Assembly (NCBI RefSeq): GCF_014191255.1
Contig: NZ_JACHWH010000004.1
Span: 299,001 to 363,000, forward strand
Direction: 5' to 3'
From: Amycolatopsis bartoniae
GTDB taxonomy: Bacteria > Actinomycetota > Actinomycetes > Mycobacteriales > Pseudonocardiaceae
DNA: 64,000 nucleotides
Shown: positions 16,152 to 25,203 of the stretch, piece by piece
Position numbering within the stretch: position 1 is the first letter of the stretch
Layout: each line of letters opens with the position of its first letter
Notes under the pieces: generated by a model
The model's input: only the letters and a program-made list of their open reading frames with translations
Told to the model about the DNA's origin: nothing
Database searches by the model: none
Program-made: the position numbers and the translations under genes

Positions 16152-17479
16152 ACAGGGCGGTCCTGCGGCGCAGGTTGTGGCACCAGCTGCTCGGGCTGGT
16201 CTTCCTCGTCGTGTGCGCGTTGTTCTTCGTCACCACCGTCGCGATCTACAAGAAGGCGTTCACCCCGGTGGACATGGTGCGCCTGGAGACCGACCACGTC
16301 GGCAACCAGCTCGTCGCGGGCTCGGACGTGAAGGTCCGCGGCGTGGTCGTCGGCGAGGTCCGGGTGGTCAACGCGCTCGGCGACCACGCCGCGATCGACC
16401 TCGCGCTGGACCCGGGCAAGATCGGCCAGATCCCGGAGAACGTGTCCGCGCGGCTGCTGCCGAAGACACTGTTCGGTGAACGTTACGTGGCACTGCAGCT
16501 GCCCGACCGGCCGTCGTCGCGGTCGCTGGCGGCGGGGGACGTGATCCCGCAGGACCGCAGCAGCTCGGCCGTCGAGCTGGAGAAGGTGCTCGACGACGTG
16601 ATGCCGCTGCTGCAGTCGGTCCAGCCGCAGAAACTGTCCGCGACGCTGAGCGCGGTGTCGACGGCGTTGCAGGGCCGCGGCGAGCAGCTGGGGCAGACGC
16701 TGGGCAAGCTGTCGGACTACCTCGGCGGGCTCAACCCGTCGCTGCCCGACATCAAGGCCGACATCACGAGCTTTGCGAACGTGACGGACGTGTACGACAA
16801 GGCCGCTCCGGACTTCCTGCAGGCGCTGTCCGACCTCACCACCACCAGCAAGACCGTGGTGGAGAAACAACAACAGCTGACGCAGGTGTACGAGTCGGTC
16901 ACCAACGTCTCGAACGACCTGACGAGCTTCCTGCGGGTCAACGAGAACAACATCATCCGGCTCACCGCCACCTCACAGTCCACATTGGACGTCCTGGCGA
17001 AGTACGCGCCCGAGTACCCCTGCCTGCTCCAGCAGTTCGCCGAGTCCGTGCCGCGCGCGTACGAGGCGTTCGGCTACGGCACCGACCAGATGAACCACGT
17101 GACGATCCGCTTCGTCGCCGACCGCACCAAGTACGTGCCCGGCCAGGACGAGCCGAAGTACACCGACAAGCGCGGCCCCCGCTGCTACCCGCAGGTGCTG
17201 CCGCCCGGGCGCTGGCCGCAGTACCCGCCGGGCGGCCCCGTCCAGGACGGCTCGACGCACCCGCCCGTGCCGCCGGGGGAGAACACGCCGTTGCCCAGCA
17301 ACGGGATCATCACCGGCGGCTCGGGCACCACCGGGTCCGTCGCGAACTCCCCGGCCGAGCAGGACCTCATCGGCGTGCTCACCGCGCCTGCCCTGGACAC
17401 CACCCCCGACCAGGTGCCGGGCTGGACGAGCCTGCTCGTCGGCCCGCTGTACCGGGGCACGGAGGTGGACGTCCAATGA
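16148..17479 (+). CDS. mce4A: Mce family protein Mce4A
   Basis: A periplasmic/cell-wall substrate-binding component of the Mce4 importer, 443 residues. An N-terminal membrane anchor (about 10-35) is followed by the MlaD/Mce domain (about 45-125, containing GSDVKVRGVVVGEV and LLPKTLFGERYVALQ). A long helical region rich in Leu, Ser and Gln then leads to a Pro/Gly-rich tail beyond residue 350. Mce A-F subunits assemble into a tunnel that carries lipid to the YrbE pair. The C-terminal tail with PPGG and PVPPGEN segments is probably disordered. The ATG overlaps the yrbE4B stop. Confidence 0.9.
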   Translation: MNRAVLRRRLWHQLLGLVFLVVCALFFVTTVAIYKKAFTPVDMVRLETDHVGNQLVAGSDVKVRGVVVGEVRVVNALGDHAAIDLALDPGKIGQIPENVSARLLPKTLFGERYVALQLPDRPSSRSLAAGDVIPQDRSSSAVELEKVLDDVMPLLQSVQPQKLSATLSAVSTALQGRGEQLGQTLGKLSDYLGGLNPSLPDIKADITSFANVTDVYDKAAPDFLQALSDLTTTSKTVVEKQQQLTQVYESVTNVSNDLTSFLRVNENNIIRLTATSQSTLDVLAKYAPEYPCLLQQFAESVPRAYEAFGYGTDQMNHVTIRFVADRTKYVPGQDEPKYTDKRGPRCYPQVLPPGRWPQYPPGGPVQDGSTHPPVPPGENTPLPSNGIITGGSGTTGSVANSPAEQDLIGVLTAPALDTTPDQVPGWTSLLVGPLYRGTEVDVQ

Positions 17480-18519
17480 GGAACATCGCCGCGCCGCTGA
17501 TCAAGATCGTGCTCTTCGCCGTGGTCACCGTGCTGCTCACCGGCATCCTCGGCGCGACCATCGCCAACACGAACTTCGGCGTCACCGCCGGCTACACCGC
17601 ACGCTTCACCGACGCCTCCGGCCTGCACGAGGGCGACGACGTGCGCATCGTGGGCGTCAAGGTCGGGCAGGTGGACGGGATTTCCGTCGCCGAGGACGGC
17701 GACCGCACGCTGGCGGACGTGCACTTCTCGATCTCCTCGGCCTACCACCTGCCCGCCGCCGTCACCGCCACCGTCAAGTACCGCAACCTCGTCGGCCAGC
17801 GCTACCTCGCGCTCGGGACCACTGTGGACGGTGCCGGTCAGCTGCCCGAGGGCGGCACCATCCCGCCCGAGCGCACGCAGCCCGCGCTCAACCTCACCGT
17901 GTTGTTCAACGGGTTCAAGCCGCTCTTCCAGGCGCTCGACCCGCAGCAGGTCAACCAGCTGTCCTACGAGATCATCCAGGTCTTCCAGGGCGAGGGCGGC
18001 ACGATCGACAGCCTGCTGACCCACACCGCGTCGATCACCTCGGCCATCGCCGACAAGGACAAGGTGATCGGGCAGGTCATCGACAACCTCAACACCGTGC
18101 TGGCGACCGTCAACCAGCGCGGCCCGCAGCTGGGGAACCTGATCGACCAGACGCAGCAGCTGGTCACGGGGCTCGCCCAGCAGCGCCAGCCGATCGGCGA
18201 CGCGCTGTCCGCGCTGGGCGACCTCACGAACACCACCGCGGGCCTCGTGCGGGACGCGCGCCCATCGGTCAAAGAGGACATCGCGCAGCTGGGAGTGCTT
18301 TCGGGCACCTTGTCCGACTCCGGGCAGCTGCTCGACGAGCTGCTGCAGAAGATGCCCGGCAACCTGGAGAAGTTCACCCGGACCCTGAGCTACGGCAGCT
18401 GGTACAACTACTACCTCTGCGACCTGTCCGGCACCATCGGCATCTCCGCCTTGAACATCACCCTGCCGTTGCTGCCCATCCCGGGCACCGAGATGCCGGA
18501 GAGGTGCAAGCCGTCGTGA
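17476..18519 (+). CDS. mce4B: Mce family protein Mce4B
   Basis: A 347-residue Mce subunit with an N-terminal membrane anchor (about 5-30) and an Mce domain containing GDDVRIVGVKVGQVDG and VKYRNLVGQRYLALG. A helical region follows, ending in a conserved Trp/Tyr/Cys segment (YGSWYNYYLCDLSG) typical of B-type Mce proteins. It is predicted to be one ring component of the hexameric lipid channel. Four-base overlap with mce4A upstream and with mce4C downstream indicates coupled translation and stoichiometric production. Confidence 0.9.
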   Translation: MRNIAAPLIKIVLFAVVTVLLTGILGATIANTNFGVTAGYTARFTDASGLHEGDDVRIVGVKVGQVDGISVAEDGDRTLADVHFSISSAYHLPAAVTATVKYRNLVGQRYLALGTTVDGAGQLPEGGTIPPERTQPALNLTVLFNGFKPLFQALDPQQVNQLSYEIIQVFQGEGGTIDSLLTHTASITSAIADKDKVIGQVIDNLNTVLATVNQRGPQLGNLIDQTQQLVTGLAQQRQPIGDALSALGDLTNTTAGLVRDARPSVKEDIAQLGVLSGTLSDSGQLLDELLQKMPGNLEKFTRTLSYGSWYNYYLCDLSGTIGISALNITLPLLPIPGTEMPERCKPS

Positions 18520-19544
18520 AACGCCTGCGCGAGCGCAACCAGGCCGCGGTCGGTGCCGTGACGCTGGTGCTGGTCGTCCTCGGCACCCTCGTGTCGTACT
18601 TCTCCGACGAGCTCCCGTTGCTGGGGACGGGCACCACGTACCAGGCGTACTTCGCCGAGTCCGGTGGTCTCGTGCCGGACAACGAGGTGCAGGTGGCCGG
18701 GGTCAAGGTGGGCCAGGTCAGCTCCGTGACGCTGGCGGGCAAGCAGGTGCTGGTGAAGTTCAAGGTCAGCGACACCCGCCTCGGCGCCGCCACCACCGCG
18801 TCCATCGAGATCAAGACGCTGCTGGGCGACAAGTACCTCGCCCTGCAACCGAAGGGCGGCGGCGCGCTCGACCCGGACACCCCGATCCCGGTCAGCCGCA
18901 CCACCACGCCGTTCCAGCTGCAGGACGCCTTCCAGCAGCTGTCGCAGACCGTCGGCGACATCAATACGCAACAGCTCGCGCAGAGCTTCGAGACGGTGTC
19001 GGCCGCGTTGCAGGACACGCCGCAGCCGCTCAAGGACACGCTCAACGGCCTGTCCGCGCTGTCGAAGACGGTGTCCTCACGCGACCAGGAGCTGGCGAAC
19101 CTGCTCAGCAACACCAGTCAGGTCTCGAAAACGCTGTCCGACCGCAACACCCAGCTGCAGCGCGTCATCGACGACGGCAACCTGCTGCTGACCGAGCTGC
19201 AGCAGCGCCGGGACGCGATCAGCCGCCTGCTCAAGGGCACGCAGGACCTCTCCGCGCAGCTGAGCGGGCTCGTCGCGGACAACCGCGCGCAGCTGCGGCC
19301 GACACTGGACAAGCTCAACGACGTCACCACGATCCTGCAGCGCAACCAGGACAACCTCGGCCGCAGCCTCGCGCTGCTCGCGCCGTTCACGCGCGTCGGC
19401 ACCAACGCCACCGGCAACGGCCGCTGGTTCGAGGGTTACATCTGCGGCCTGCTGCCGCCGGTGATCAAGGCGGGCGGGCTGTCGGTCAACCCGGAGGGCT
19501 GCACCCCGCCGATCTCCGCGCCCGACCAGGGAATGGGCAACTGA
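18516..19544 (+). CDS. mce4C: Mce family protein Mce4C
   Basis: A 342-residue Mce subunit. The N-terminal hydrophobic segment (about 10-28) anchors it, and the Mce domain carries DNEVQVAGVKVGQVSSV and KTLLGDKYLALQP. A long amphipathic helical region then leads to a Cys-containing C-terminus (GYICGLLPPV and NPEGCTPP). I prefer GTG at 18516, which overlaps the mce4B stop as GTGA; GTG at 18504 would add four residues. It is predicted to contribute to the steroid-conducting channel between outer membrane and permease. Confidence 0.9.
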   Translation: MKRLRERNQAAVGAVTLVLVVLGTLVSYFSDELPLLGTGTTYQAYFAESGGLVPDNEVQVAGVKVGQVSSVTLAGKQVLVKFKVSDTRLGAATTASIEIKTLLGDKYLALQPKGGGALDPDTPIPVSRTTTPFQLQDAFQQLSQTVGDINTQQLAQSFETVSAALQDTPQPLKDTLNGLSALSKTVSSRDQELANLLSNTSQVSKTLSDRNTQLQRVIDDGNLLLTELQQRRDAISRLLKGTQDLSAQLSGLVADNRAQLRPTLDKLNDVTTILQRNQDNLGRSLALLAPFTRVGTNATGNGRWFEGYICGLLPPVIKAGGLSVNPEGCTPPISAPDQGMGN

Positions 19545-19545
19545 C

Positions 19546-20733
19546 ATGACCATCGACAGCGAGCCGAAGCGCAGCGCGTACCGCTGGGTGGCCGCGGCGT
19601 GCGTGGTCGCGCTGGTGCTGACCGCCGGGCTGTGGCTGGTGTTCCGCAACTCGGGCGGCACCAGGGTGTCCGCGTTGTTCGACAAGACCGTGGGTCTCTA
19701 CGCCGGGTCCTCGGTGCGCGTGCTGGGCGTGCAGGTCGGGCAGATCACCAGTGTGACGCCGCAGGGTGACGTGGTGCGCGTGGACATGCGAGTCGATCCC
19801 GGGGTGCAGATCCCCGCAAACGCGGGCGCCGTCGTCGTCGCGCCCTCGCTGGTCAGCGACCGGTACGTGCAGCTCACCCCGGCCTATGACAGCGGTCCGG
19901 TGCTGGCGTCGGGCACGGTGATCCCGAAGGAGCGCACCGCGACGCCGATGGAGATCGACGACCTCTACGGCAGCCTCGACGAGCTGTCGCAGAGCCTCGG
20001 TCCCAACGGCGCCAACGCCAACGGCGCGCTGTCGGACCTGCTCGACACCGCTGCGAAGAACCTCGACGGCAGCGGCAAGAACCTGGGCGACACCGTGAAC
20101 GAGCTGGCGAACCTGTCCCGCACGCTCGACGACTCCAAGGGCGACCTGTTCGCGACGATCCGGAACCTGCAGTCGTTCACCACGGCGCTGTCCGACAGCG
20201 ACAACCAGCTCAACCAGTTCTACGCCCGGATGGCCGACGTGGCAGGTTTCCTGGCCGGCGACTCCGACGACGTGGGGCGGGCGCTGTCGTCGCTCGCCGG
20301 CTCGCTCGGCGACGTGCAGACCTTCGTCTCGGAGAACCGCGACCTGCTGGAGTCCAATGTGGACAAGCTGGCGAGCGTGACGCAGGTGCTCGTGGACCAG
20401 CGTGCCGCGCTCGCCGAGGTGCTCGACGTGGCGCCGACGGGCATGACGAACTTCATCAACTCCTACGACGCCGCGTCCGGCAGCGTCGCGATCCGCTACA
20501 ACGCCAACGAGCTCACCAACCCGCTCGTGACGACGTTGTGCCGGATCCTCAAGGCGTCCACCCCGGTCGGCCTGCCGGACGTGGTCGGCAACCTGTGCAC
20601 CGTGCTCCAGCCGGTGGTCGACGGGGTCGCGAAGATCCCCTCGATCCCGCAGCTGCTCGCCGACATCGGCAGCGGCAAGCTGCCGCCGCTGCCGTTGCTG
20701 CCGCTCGTCGAGATCCCGGAGAGTGGCTCGTGA
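19546..20733 (+). CDS. mce4D: Mce family protein Mce4D
   Basis: A 395-residue Mce subunit with a short cytoplasmic N-terminus, a membrane anchor (about 13-33) and an Mce domain (GSSVRVLGVQVGQITSV, then PSLVSDRYVQLTP). The helical part includes an Asn/Gly-rich patch (GPNGANANGALSDL), and the C-terminal tail is rich in Leu and Pro (KLPPLPLLPLVEIP). Mce D proteins commonly have longer C-terminal tails than this one. It starts one base after the mce4C stop region and overlaps mce4E. Confidence 0.9.
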   Translation: MTIDSEPKRSAYRWVAAACVVALVLTAGLWLVFRNSGGTRVSALFDKTVGLYAGSSVRVLGVQVGQITSVTPQGDVVRVDMRVDPGVQIPANAGAVVVAPSLVSDRYVQLTPAYDSGPVLASGTVIPKERTATPMEIDDLYGSLDELSQSLGPNGANANGALSDLLDTAAKNLDGSGKNLGDTVNELANLSRTLDDSKGDLFATIRNLQSFTTALSDSDNQLNQFYARMADVAGFLAGDSDDVGRALSSLAGSLGDVQTFVSENRDLLESNVDKLASVTQVLVDQRAALAEVLDVAPTGMTNFINSYDAASGSVAIRYNANELTNPLVTTLCRILKASTPVGLPDVVGNLCTVLQPVVDGVAKIPSIPQLLADIGSGKLPPLPLLPLVEIPESGS

Positions 20734-21902
20734 AGCGCCTGCTCGGGGTCCTGGTCGTGGTGCTGCTGCTCGGCGGCTGCGGCACCGGCGGCTTTTCGGG
20801 GCTGTACGACCTGCCGCTGCCCGGCGGCGCCGATCTCGGCGACCACCCTTACCACGTCAGCGCGCGGTTCGCCGACGTGCTCGACCTCGTGCCGCAGGCG
20901 AGCGTGAAGGTCAACGACGTCGCCGTGGGCCGCGTGGACAAGATCGAGCTGGCGCCGGACACGCGGTCGGCGATCGTCGACATGCGGGTCAACGGCGACG
21001 TGAAGCTGCCCGCGAACTCCTACGCCGACCTGCGCCAGTCGAGCCTGCTGGGGGAGAAGTTCGTCGAGCTGCGTGAGCCCGCGTCCGGCGCCGAGGGCAC
21101 GCTGACCGACAACGCGGTCATCCCGCTCGACCACACGAACCGCAACCCCGAGGTCGAGGAGGTCCTCGGCGCGCTGTCGCTGCTGCTCAACGGCGGCGGG
21201 GTGAACCAGCTGGCCGACATCACGCGCGAGCTGAACAAGACGCTCACCGGGAACGAGGCCGAGATCCGGGCGCTGCTGTCGCGGGTGGACCAGCTCGCGA
21301 CCGAGCTGGACGGGCAGAAGAGCGAGATCATCCGCGCGATCGACGGGCTCAACCGCCTGTCCAGCACGCTCACCGGGCAGACGGCGAACCTGAGCAACGC
21401 GCTGGACAACCTCGCGCCCGGGCTGCAGGTCCTGACGCAGCAGCGCGACCAGCTCGTCGGGATGCTGCAGTCGCTCGACACGCTGTCCGGCGTCGCGGTG
21501 AACACGATCGACCAGAGCAAGGACCAGCTGATCGACAACCTGAAAGCGCTTACTCCCACGCTCACCAAGCTCGCCGAGGCGGGCCAGAACCTGCCCACCG
21601 CGTTGAAGATCCTGCCCACGTACCCGCTGCCGGACGTCGCCGGTGACGTGGTGAAGGGCGACTACGCGAACGTGAAGGCCCGTGTCGACCTCGACCTGAG
21701 CGGGATCCTGCAGAACATCGAGAATGCCGGGCGCGTCCAGATCGACACGCCCGCGGGCACGATCGGGATCGGGCAGGGCACGTCGTCGTCCGCGCCGCCG
21801 CTGCCGTTGCCGCAGGAGCAGCCCGCGCCGACGACTCCGTCCACACAGGACGGTGGTCTGCTCGGGAACCTGCTCGGCTCGCTGCTGGGAGGAAACCGAT
21901 GA
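20730..21902 (+). CDS. mce4E: Mce lipoprotein Mce4E (LprN-like)
   Basis: The E-position Mce subunit is a lipoprotein in mce operons, and this one begins with a basic start, a hydrophobic run and the lipobox LLGGC, predicting signal peptidase II processing and lipid anchoring at Cys17. The mature protein of about 374 residues has the Mce domain (ASVKVNDVAVGRVDKIE, then SSLLGEKFVELRE), a long coiled helical region (about 150-290) and a Ser/Pro-rich C-terminal tail. GTG at 20730 overlaps the mce4D stop. LprN is the M. tuberculosis counterpart. Confidence 0.9.
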   Translation: MKRLLGVLVVVLLLGGCGTGGFSGLYDLPLPGGADLGDHPYHVSARFADVLDLVPQASVKVNDVAVGRVDKIELAPDTRSAIVDMRVNGDVKLPANSYADLRQSSLLGEKFVELREPASGAEGTLTDNAVIPLDHTNRNPEVEEVLGALSLLLNGGGVNQLADITRELNKTLTGNEAEIRALLSRVDQLATELDGQKSEIIRAIDGLNRLSSTLTGQTANLSNALDNLAPGLQVLTQQRDQLVGMLQSLDTLSGVAVNTIDQSKDQLIDNLKALTPTLTKLAEAGQNLPTALKILPTYPLPDVAGDVVKGDYANVKARVDLDLSGILQNIENAGRVQIDTPAGTIGIGQGTSSSAPPLPLPQEQPAPTTPSTQDGGLLGNLLGSLLGGNR

Positions 21903-23137
21903 TCACCAGGCGGCACCGGGTCAAGCTGCTCGCGTTCGGGCTCATCGCGGTGGTCTCCGTCGGTTACGTCGGCGGCAAGTACGCGGGGCTGGACCGGTTG
22001 TTCGGCTCGCGCGGGTACGTCGTCACGGCGCAGCTGGCCGACTCCGGCGGCATCTTCGTCAACGCCGAGGTGACCTACCGCGGGGTGTCGGTGGGCCGGG
22101 TGGCCGCGATGCGGCTGGACGAGCAGGGCGTGGCCGTGGACCTCGACATCGACTCGGGCACCGAGATCCCGGCGGCCTCGCAGGCCGTCGTCGCGGACCG
22201 CTCCGCGGTCGGCGAGCAGTACGTGGACCTGCGGCCCAGCTCCGAGGAGGGGCCGTACCTGCACGACGGGTCGGTGATCGAGCGGGCGAAGACGGCGTTG
22301 CCGGTGTCGCCGGACACCGTGCTGGCCAACCTCGACCAGTTCGTGTCCAGTGTGGACCCGGCGTCGCTGCGGACGGTGGTGGACGAGACGTACGACGCGT
22401 TCGCCGGCCGCGGCCCGGACCTGCAGCAGCTGCTCGACACCGCGGGGTCGTTCACGGACTCGGCGGCGGAGAACCTGCCGCAGACCCAGAAGCTGCTCAG
22501 CGACGGCCGCACGGTGCTGGCGACGCAGGAGCGGCAGGCGCAGAACATCACCTCACTCGCCGCTGGGTTGCGCCAGATCGCGGGGCAGCTCAAGACGTCC
22601 GACCCGGACCTGCGGAAGGTGGTCGACGAGGCGCCGCAGCTCGCGGACGACGTGGACCAGATCCTGTCCGTGTCCGGCAGCGACCTCGGCGTGCTCGTCG
22701 CGAACCTGCTGACCACGATGCAGGTGACGTCGGTGCGCACGGACGCCATCGAGGAGCAGCTGGTCGCGCTGCCGGTGATCTCGGCGTTCACGCGGTCGGT
22801 GTGGTCGAACGGCGAGGGGCACCTGGGGCTGGTGCTGAACTTCTTCGACCCGCACTCGTGCACCAAGGGCTACGAGACGACGAAGGAGCGCCCGGCGAAC
22901 GACACCTCCGAGGCGCCCGCGAACACGCAGGCGTACTGCGCGGAGCCGCCCGGCAGCCCCACCGGCGTGCGGGGCGCGCAGAACGCGCCGTACGCGGGCG
23001 TGCCGGTGACGCCGGCGAAGACGTCTTCTTCGTCGCCCGCGGTGGCTCAGCAGCAGGCGCAGCTGCCCGGTCTGCTGGGCCTGTTGTCGGGGCCGGGTGC
23101 GACGGGAATCGGGCAGCTGCTGGGATTGCCAGGGTGA
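21899..23137 (+). CDS. mce4F: Mce family protein Mce4F
   Basis: The last Mce subunit, 412 residues: N-terminal anchor (about 8-25), Mce domain (NAEVTYRGVSVGRVAAM and RSAVGEQYVDLRP), a helical region, and a long Pro/Ser/Gln-rich C-terminus that includes FFDPHSCTKGYETT and a late CAEPPGSP segment. The final residues are Gly/Leu-rich (LLGLLSGPGATGIGQLLGLPG-like), which is unusual for a secreted tail and may contact membrane. It overlaps mce4E upstream and the first mas gene downstream by 4 bases each. Confidence 0.88.
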   Translation: MITRRHRVKLLAFGLIAVVSVGYVGGKYAGLDRLFGSRGYVVTAQLADSGGIFVNAEVTYRGVSVGRVAAMRLDEQGVAVDLDIDSGTEIPAASQAVVADRSAVGEQYVDLRPSSEEGPYLHDGSVIERAKTALPVSPDTVLANLDQFVSSVDPASLRTVVDETYDAFAGRGPDLQQLLDTAGSFTDSAAENLPQTQKLLSDGRTVLATQERQAQNITSLAAGLRQIAGQLKTSDPDLRKVVDEAPQLADDVDQILSVSGSDLGVLVANLLTTMQVTSVRTDAIEEQLVALPVISAFTRSVWSNGEGHLGLVLNFFDPHSCTKGYETTKERPANDTSEAPANTQAYCAEPPGSPTGVRGAQNAPYAGVPVTPAKTSSSSPAVAQQQAQLPGLLGLLSGPGATGIGQLLGLPG

Positions 23138-23628
23138 GGTCTCCTGCGATGGTGGTGGCGAGCGTGCTGGCCGCCGTGTCGGTGCTGGTCGCGGCGTGGT
23201 TCGGCTGGTCGTGGTGGCGTGCGGCCCACGACGACGCGGCCCGCCGCGCGGACGACCGTGACGCCGTGCTGACCGCGGCGTCCGATGCGTTGTCGGCGTT
23301 GAACACGATCGATTACCACGATCCGGGTCCGGCGGTGGACCGGTGGCTGGACGTGACGACGGGACAGCTGGGCCGGACGCTGTCGGGTGACCGGGAGGAG
23401 CAGATCGGCCGCGCCACGGCGAGCAAGACGGTGGCGAGCGCGCGGATCGACCAGGCGGCGGTGGCCGACCTGGACTCCGGCAAGGGCACGGCCAGGGTGC
23501 TCGCGGTGCTGGACGTGCAGCTGAGCACGAACGGCGCCCCGTCGGCGCAGTCGCGGGCGAGGCTGAACGCGACGCTGACCCGCACCGACGCGGGCTGGAA
23601 GGTCGACTCCGTGCAGGCGGCGGCGTGA
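23134..23628 (+). CDS. Mce-associated membrane protein (Mas4A-like)
   Basis: A 164-residue protein with one N-terminal membrane helix (about 6-30, ending in a Trp-rich FGWSWWRAAHDD) and a small extracytoplasmic domain. That domain has the Mas-type pattern of a helical neck (LTAASDALSALNTIDY, WLDVTTGQL) followed by a beta-rich part (VLAVLDVQLSTNG). Mas proteins stabilise mce importers. GTG at 23134 overlaps the mce4F stop; ATG at 23149 is an alternative. Position and topology match Rv3493c; residue-level similarity is expected to be low in this family. Confidence 0.8.
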   Translation: MRSPAMVVASVLAAVSVLVAAWFGWSWWRAAHDDAARRADDRDAVLTAASDALSALNTIDYHDPGPAVDRWLDVTTGQLGRTLSGDREEQIGRATASKTVASARIDQAAVADLDSGKGTARVLAVLDVQLSTNGAPSAQSRARLNATLTRTDAGWKVDSVQAAA

Positions 23629-23801
23629 TGACGGCAGGCAGAGCGGCGGTGGGACGCGCGTCGGCGCGGACTGTGGTGGGCGAGGTGGCGTCGGGCCGGG
23701 CGGTGGTGGCGCGGGGCGTGCTGGCGGCCCGGTCGAGGGTGCCTGCCGCGGGCGGGGTGGCGCTGGCGTGGTGCGCTGCGGGTGCCGAGGTGGCGTCGTG
23801 A
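23628..23801 (+). CDS. Small ORF coupled between the two mas genes
   Basis: ATG at 23628 shares its A with the upstream mas stop (TGATG) and its TGA at 23799-23801 overlaps the GTG of the next mas gene. The 57-residue product is Ala/Val/Gly/Arg-rich (MTAGRAAVGRASARTVVGEV...) with no recognised domain and no convincing membrane helix. Precise coupling on both sides, in an operon where every other junction is coupled, argues for translation. It may also serve to reinitiate ribosomes onto the downstream gene. Composition alone cannot exclude a chance ORF. Confidence 0.5.
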   Translation: MTAGRAAVGRASARTVVGEVASGRAVVARGVLAARSRVPAAGGVALAWCAAGAEVAS

Positions 23802-24301
23802 AGGCGGACCGGCGGGCGACGGTGCTCGCGGTGCTGACTGCGGTGGTCGTGCTGGCCATCGGCGCGGCGGTGTGGTCGATCCTCCAGGTGCGGGCGATCC
23901 ACGGCGGCAACCGCGCGGTGGCCGACACGACGGCGACGGCCGAGGTCACCGATCAGGTCGGGAACGACGTGAAGGCGCTCTTCTCCTACGACTACGCGAA
24001 CCTGGCCCGCACCGAACGGGCCGCGGCGAGCGTGCTGGTGGACGAGGCGGTGGGGCAGTACCAGTCGGGCTACGCGGCGGCCAAGCAGCAGGCGCTCGAC
24101 CAGAAGCTGGTGCGCACCACGACGATCAGCGCGGCGGGCGTGCAGGACCTGCGCGGCGACACGGCGCACGTGCTGGTGTTCCTCGACCAGCAGACGCTGG
24201 TGACCACGTCGAACCAGCAGTCCTCGGCCTCGGCGGCGCTCGCGGTGACGGCCCGCCGGGTCGACGGCACATGGAAAATCGCGAGCATGACCGCCCTGTA
24301 G
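23798..24301 (+). CDS. Mce-associated membrane protein (Mas4B-like)
   Basis: A 167-residue protein with a single N-terminal membrane helix (about 8-28: VLAVLTAVVVLAIGAAVWSI) and an extracytoplasmic Mas domain. Conserved-type features include NDVKALFSYDYANLARTERAA and a C-terminal beta-rich part ending RRVDGTWKIASMTAL. These proteins accompany mce operons and are thought to stabilise the complex. GTG at 23798 overlaps the small ORF upstream. It is probably the last gene of the mce4 operon. Confidence 0.8.
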   Translation: MKADRRATVLAVLTAVVVLAIGAAVWSILQVRAIHGGNRAVADTTATAEVTDQVGNDVKALFSYDYANLARTERAAASVLVDEAVGQYQSGYAAAKQQALDQKLVRTTTISAAGVQDLRGDTAHVLVFLDQQTLVTTSNQQSSASAALAVTARRVDGTWKIASMTAL

Positions 24302-24317
24302 CCGCCACGATGGGGGC

Positions 24318-24950
24318 GTGGACGGCAAGGGCTACCTGGAACGCCTGATCGCGGACCGCCTGGCGCCGCGCGGCGGGTTCGACCTGCACGAGGTGCGGGG
24401 CATCGCGCGCGGCCTGGAGGCGGCGGGCGCGCTGTCACACGCCGACGGGGAGCGGATCCTCGCCGACCTCGAAGCGACGATGCGGAGCCTGGGCATGCTG
24501 CGGACTCGCCGGGTGTCAGGCTCGGCGACGTCGGAACCGGCACTCTTCACGCGCGCTGCGGGCCGGGAGCGCCCGGAGTGGCAGGAGGCGGTGGAACAGC
24601 CGCCGATCCCGGAGCTGCGGGCCGTCCGGGCGCTGGCGGGAACCACGCTGGAGGCGGGCCCGTTCCGCCTGGAGTTCACGAGCCTGGAGCGGTGGTCGAC
24701 GCTGCTGGTGCTGCGTTACGCCTACCAGGCCGCACCACGGGAGGGCCTCTTCCGCACCGGCTACCGCTGGACCGCGCGGGACGACGCCGCAACTCACTAC
24801 CTTGTGGGCTCCGGCGGTGGCTCGGGCCTGCACGGCTGGATGTTCGAGCACAGTGTCCTGCGCCCCGCCCCACTACCCGGCGCGACGACCCTCACCGTGA
24901 CCCTGTCCAATAAGGACACCAGCGCCTCGGCCGTCCTCCCGCTGCCCTAG
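24318..24950 (+). CDS. Hypothetical protein, 210 residues
   Basis: I do not recognise this protein. It begins 16 bases after the last mas gene with GTG. The N-terminal 60 residues look helical (a small bihelical domain: YLERLIADRLAPRGGFDLHEVRGIARGLEAAG). A beta-rich C-terminal half (about 110-205) contains RTGYRWTARDDAATHYL and repeated Gly (VGSGGGSGLHGWMF), suggesting a beta-sandwich. There is no signal peptide or membrane segment. It could be cotranscribed with mce4. Codon use resembles the neighbours. It converges with the leftward 84-residue gene and overlaps it by 4 bases. Confidence 0.6.
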   Translation: MDGKGYLERLIADRLAPRGGFDLHEVRGIARGLEAAGALSHADGERILADLEATMRSLGMLRTRRVSGSATSEPALFTRAAGRERPEWQEAVEQPPIPELRAVRALAGTTLEAGPFRLEFTSLERWSTLLVLRYAYQAAPREGLFRTGYRWTARDDAATHYLVGSGGGSGLHGWMFEHSVLRPAPLPGATTLTVTLSNKDTSASAVLPLP

Positions 24951-25201
24951 GAGTCCTCGCCGAGGGGCGGCAACCAGTCCCAGTCACCCGGGTGTTTCCG
25001 CAGCTGTTCATAGACGCGCCGGAAACCGGCCTCGATCGTCGGCGCGTCAGTCCTGACGTAGCCGCCTTCGCCGAGGGACGGGCCGGAGACCAGGACGGTC
25101 CACGGCTTCGTTCCCTCGGCGAGGCGCTCGTGATCGATCTTGAGCAGGACACTGAAACCCCGGCTGCCGAACTCCAGCAGTACCCGCTCGACGGCCCTCA
25201 C
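24947..25201 (-). CDS. Hypothetical protein, 84 residues, after fadD15
   Basis: A small soluble protein that I cannot assign. GTG at 25201 lies 2 bases beyond the fadD15 stop, so the two are almost certainly cotranscribed. The product is beta-rich at the start (VLLEFGSRGFSVLLKIDHERL, WTVLVSGPSL) and ends in Trp-containing DWDWLPPLGEDS. Longer frames upstream run antisense to and within fadD15 and are not credible. The near-abutting junction is the main evidence that it is a gene. Confidence 0.6.
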   Translation of the reverse strand: MRAVERVLLEFGSRGFSVLLKIDHERLAEGTKPWTVLVSGPSLGEGGYVRTDAPTIEAGFRRVYEQLRKHPGDWDWLPPLGEDS

Positions 25202-25203
25202 GC

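Noticed and set aside
22553-24328. Long minus-strand open frame opposite mce4F and the mas genes
   Set aside because: No domain pattern, Arg/Pro-rich low-complexity sequence, while the plus strand has coupled mce and mas genes.
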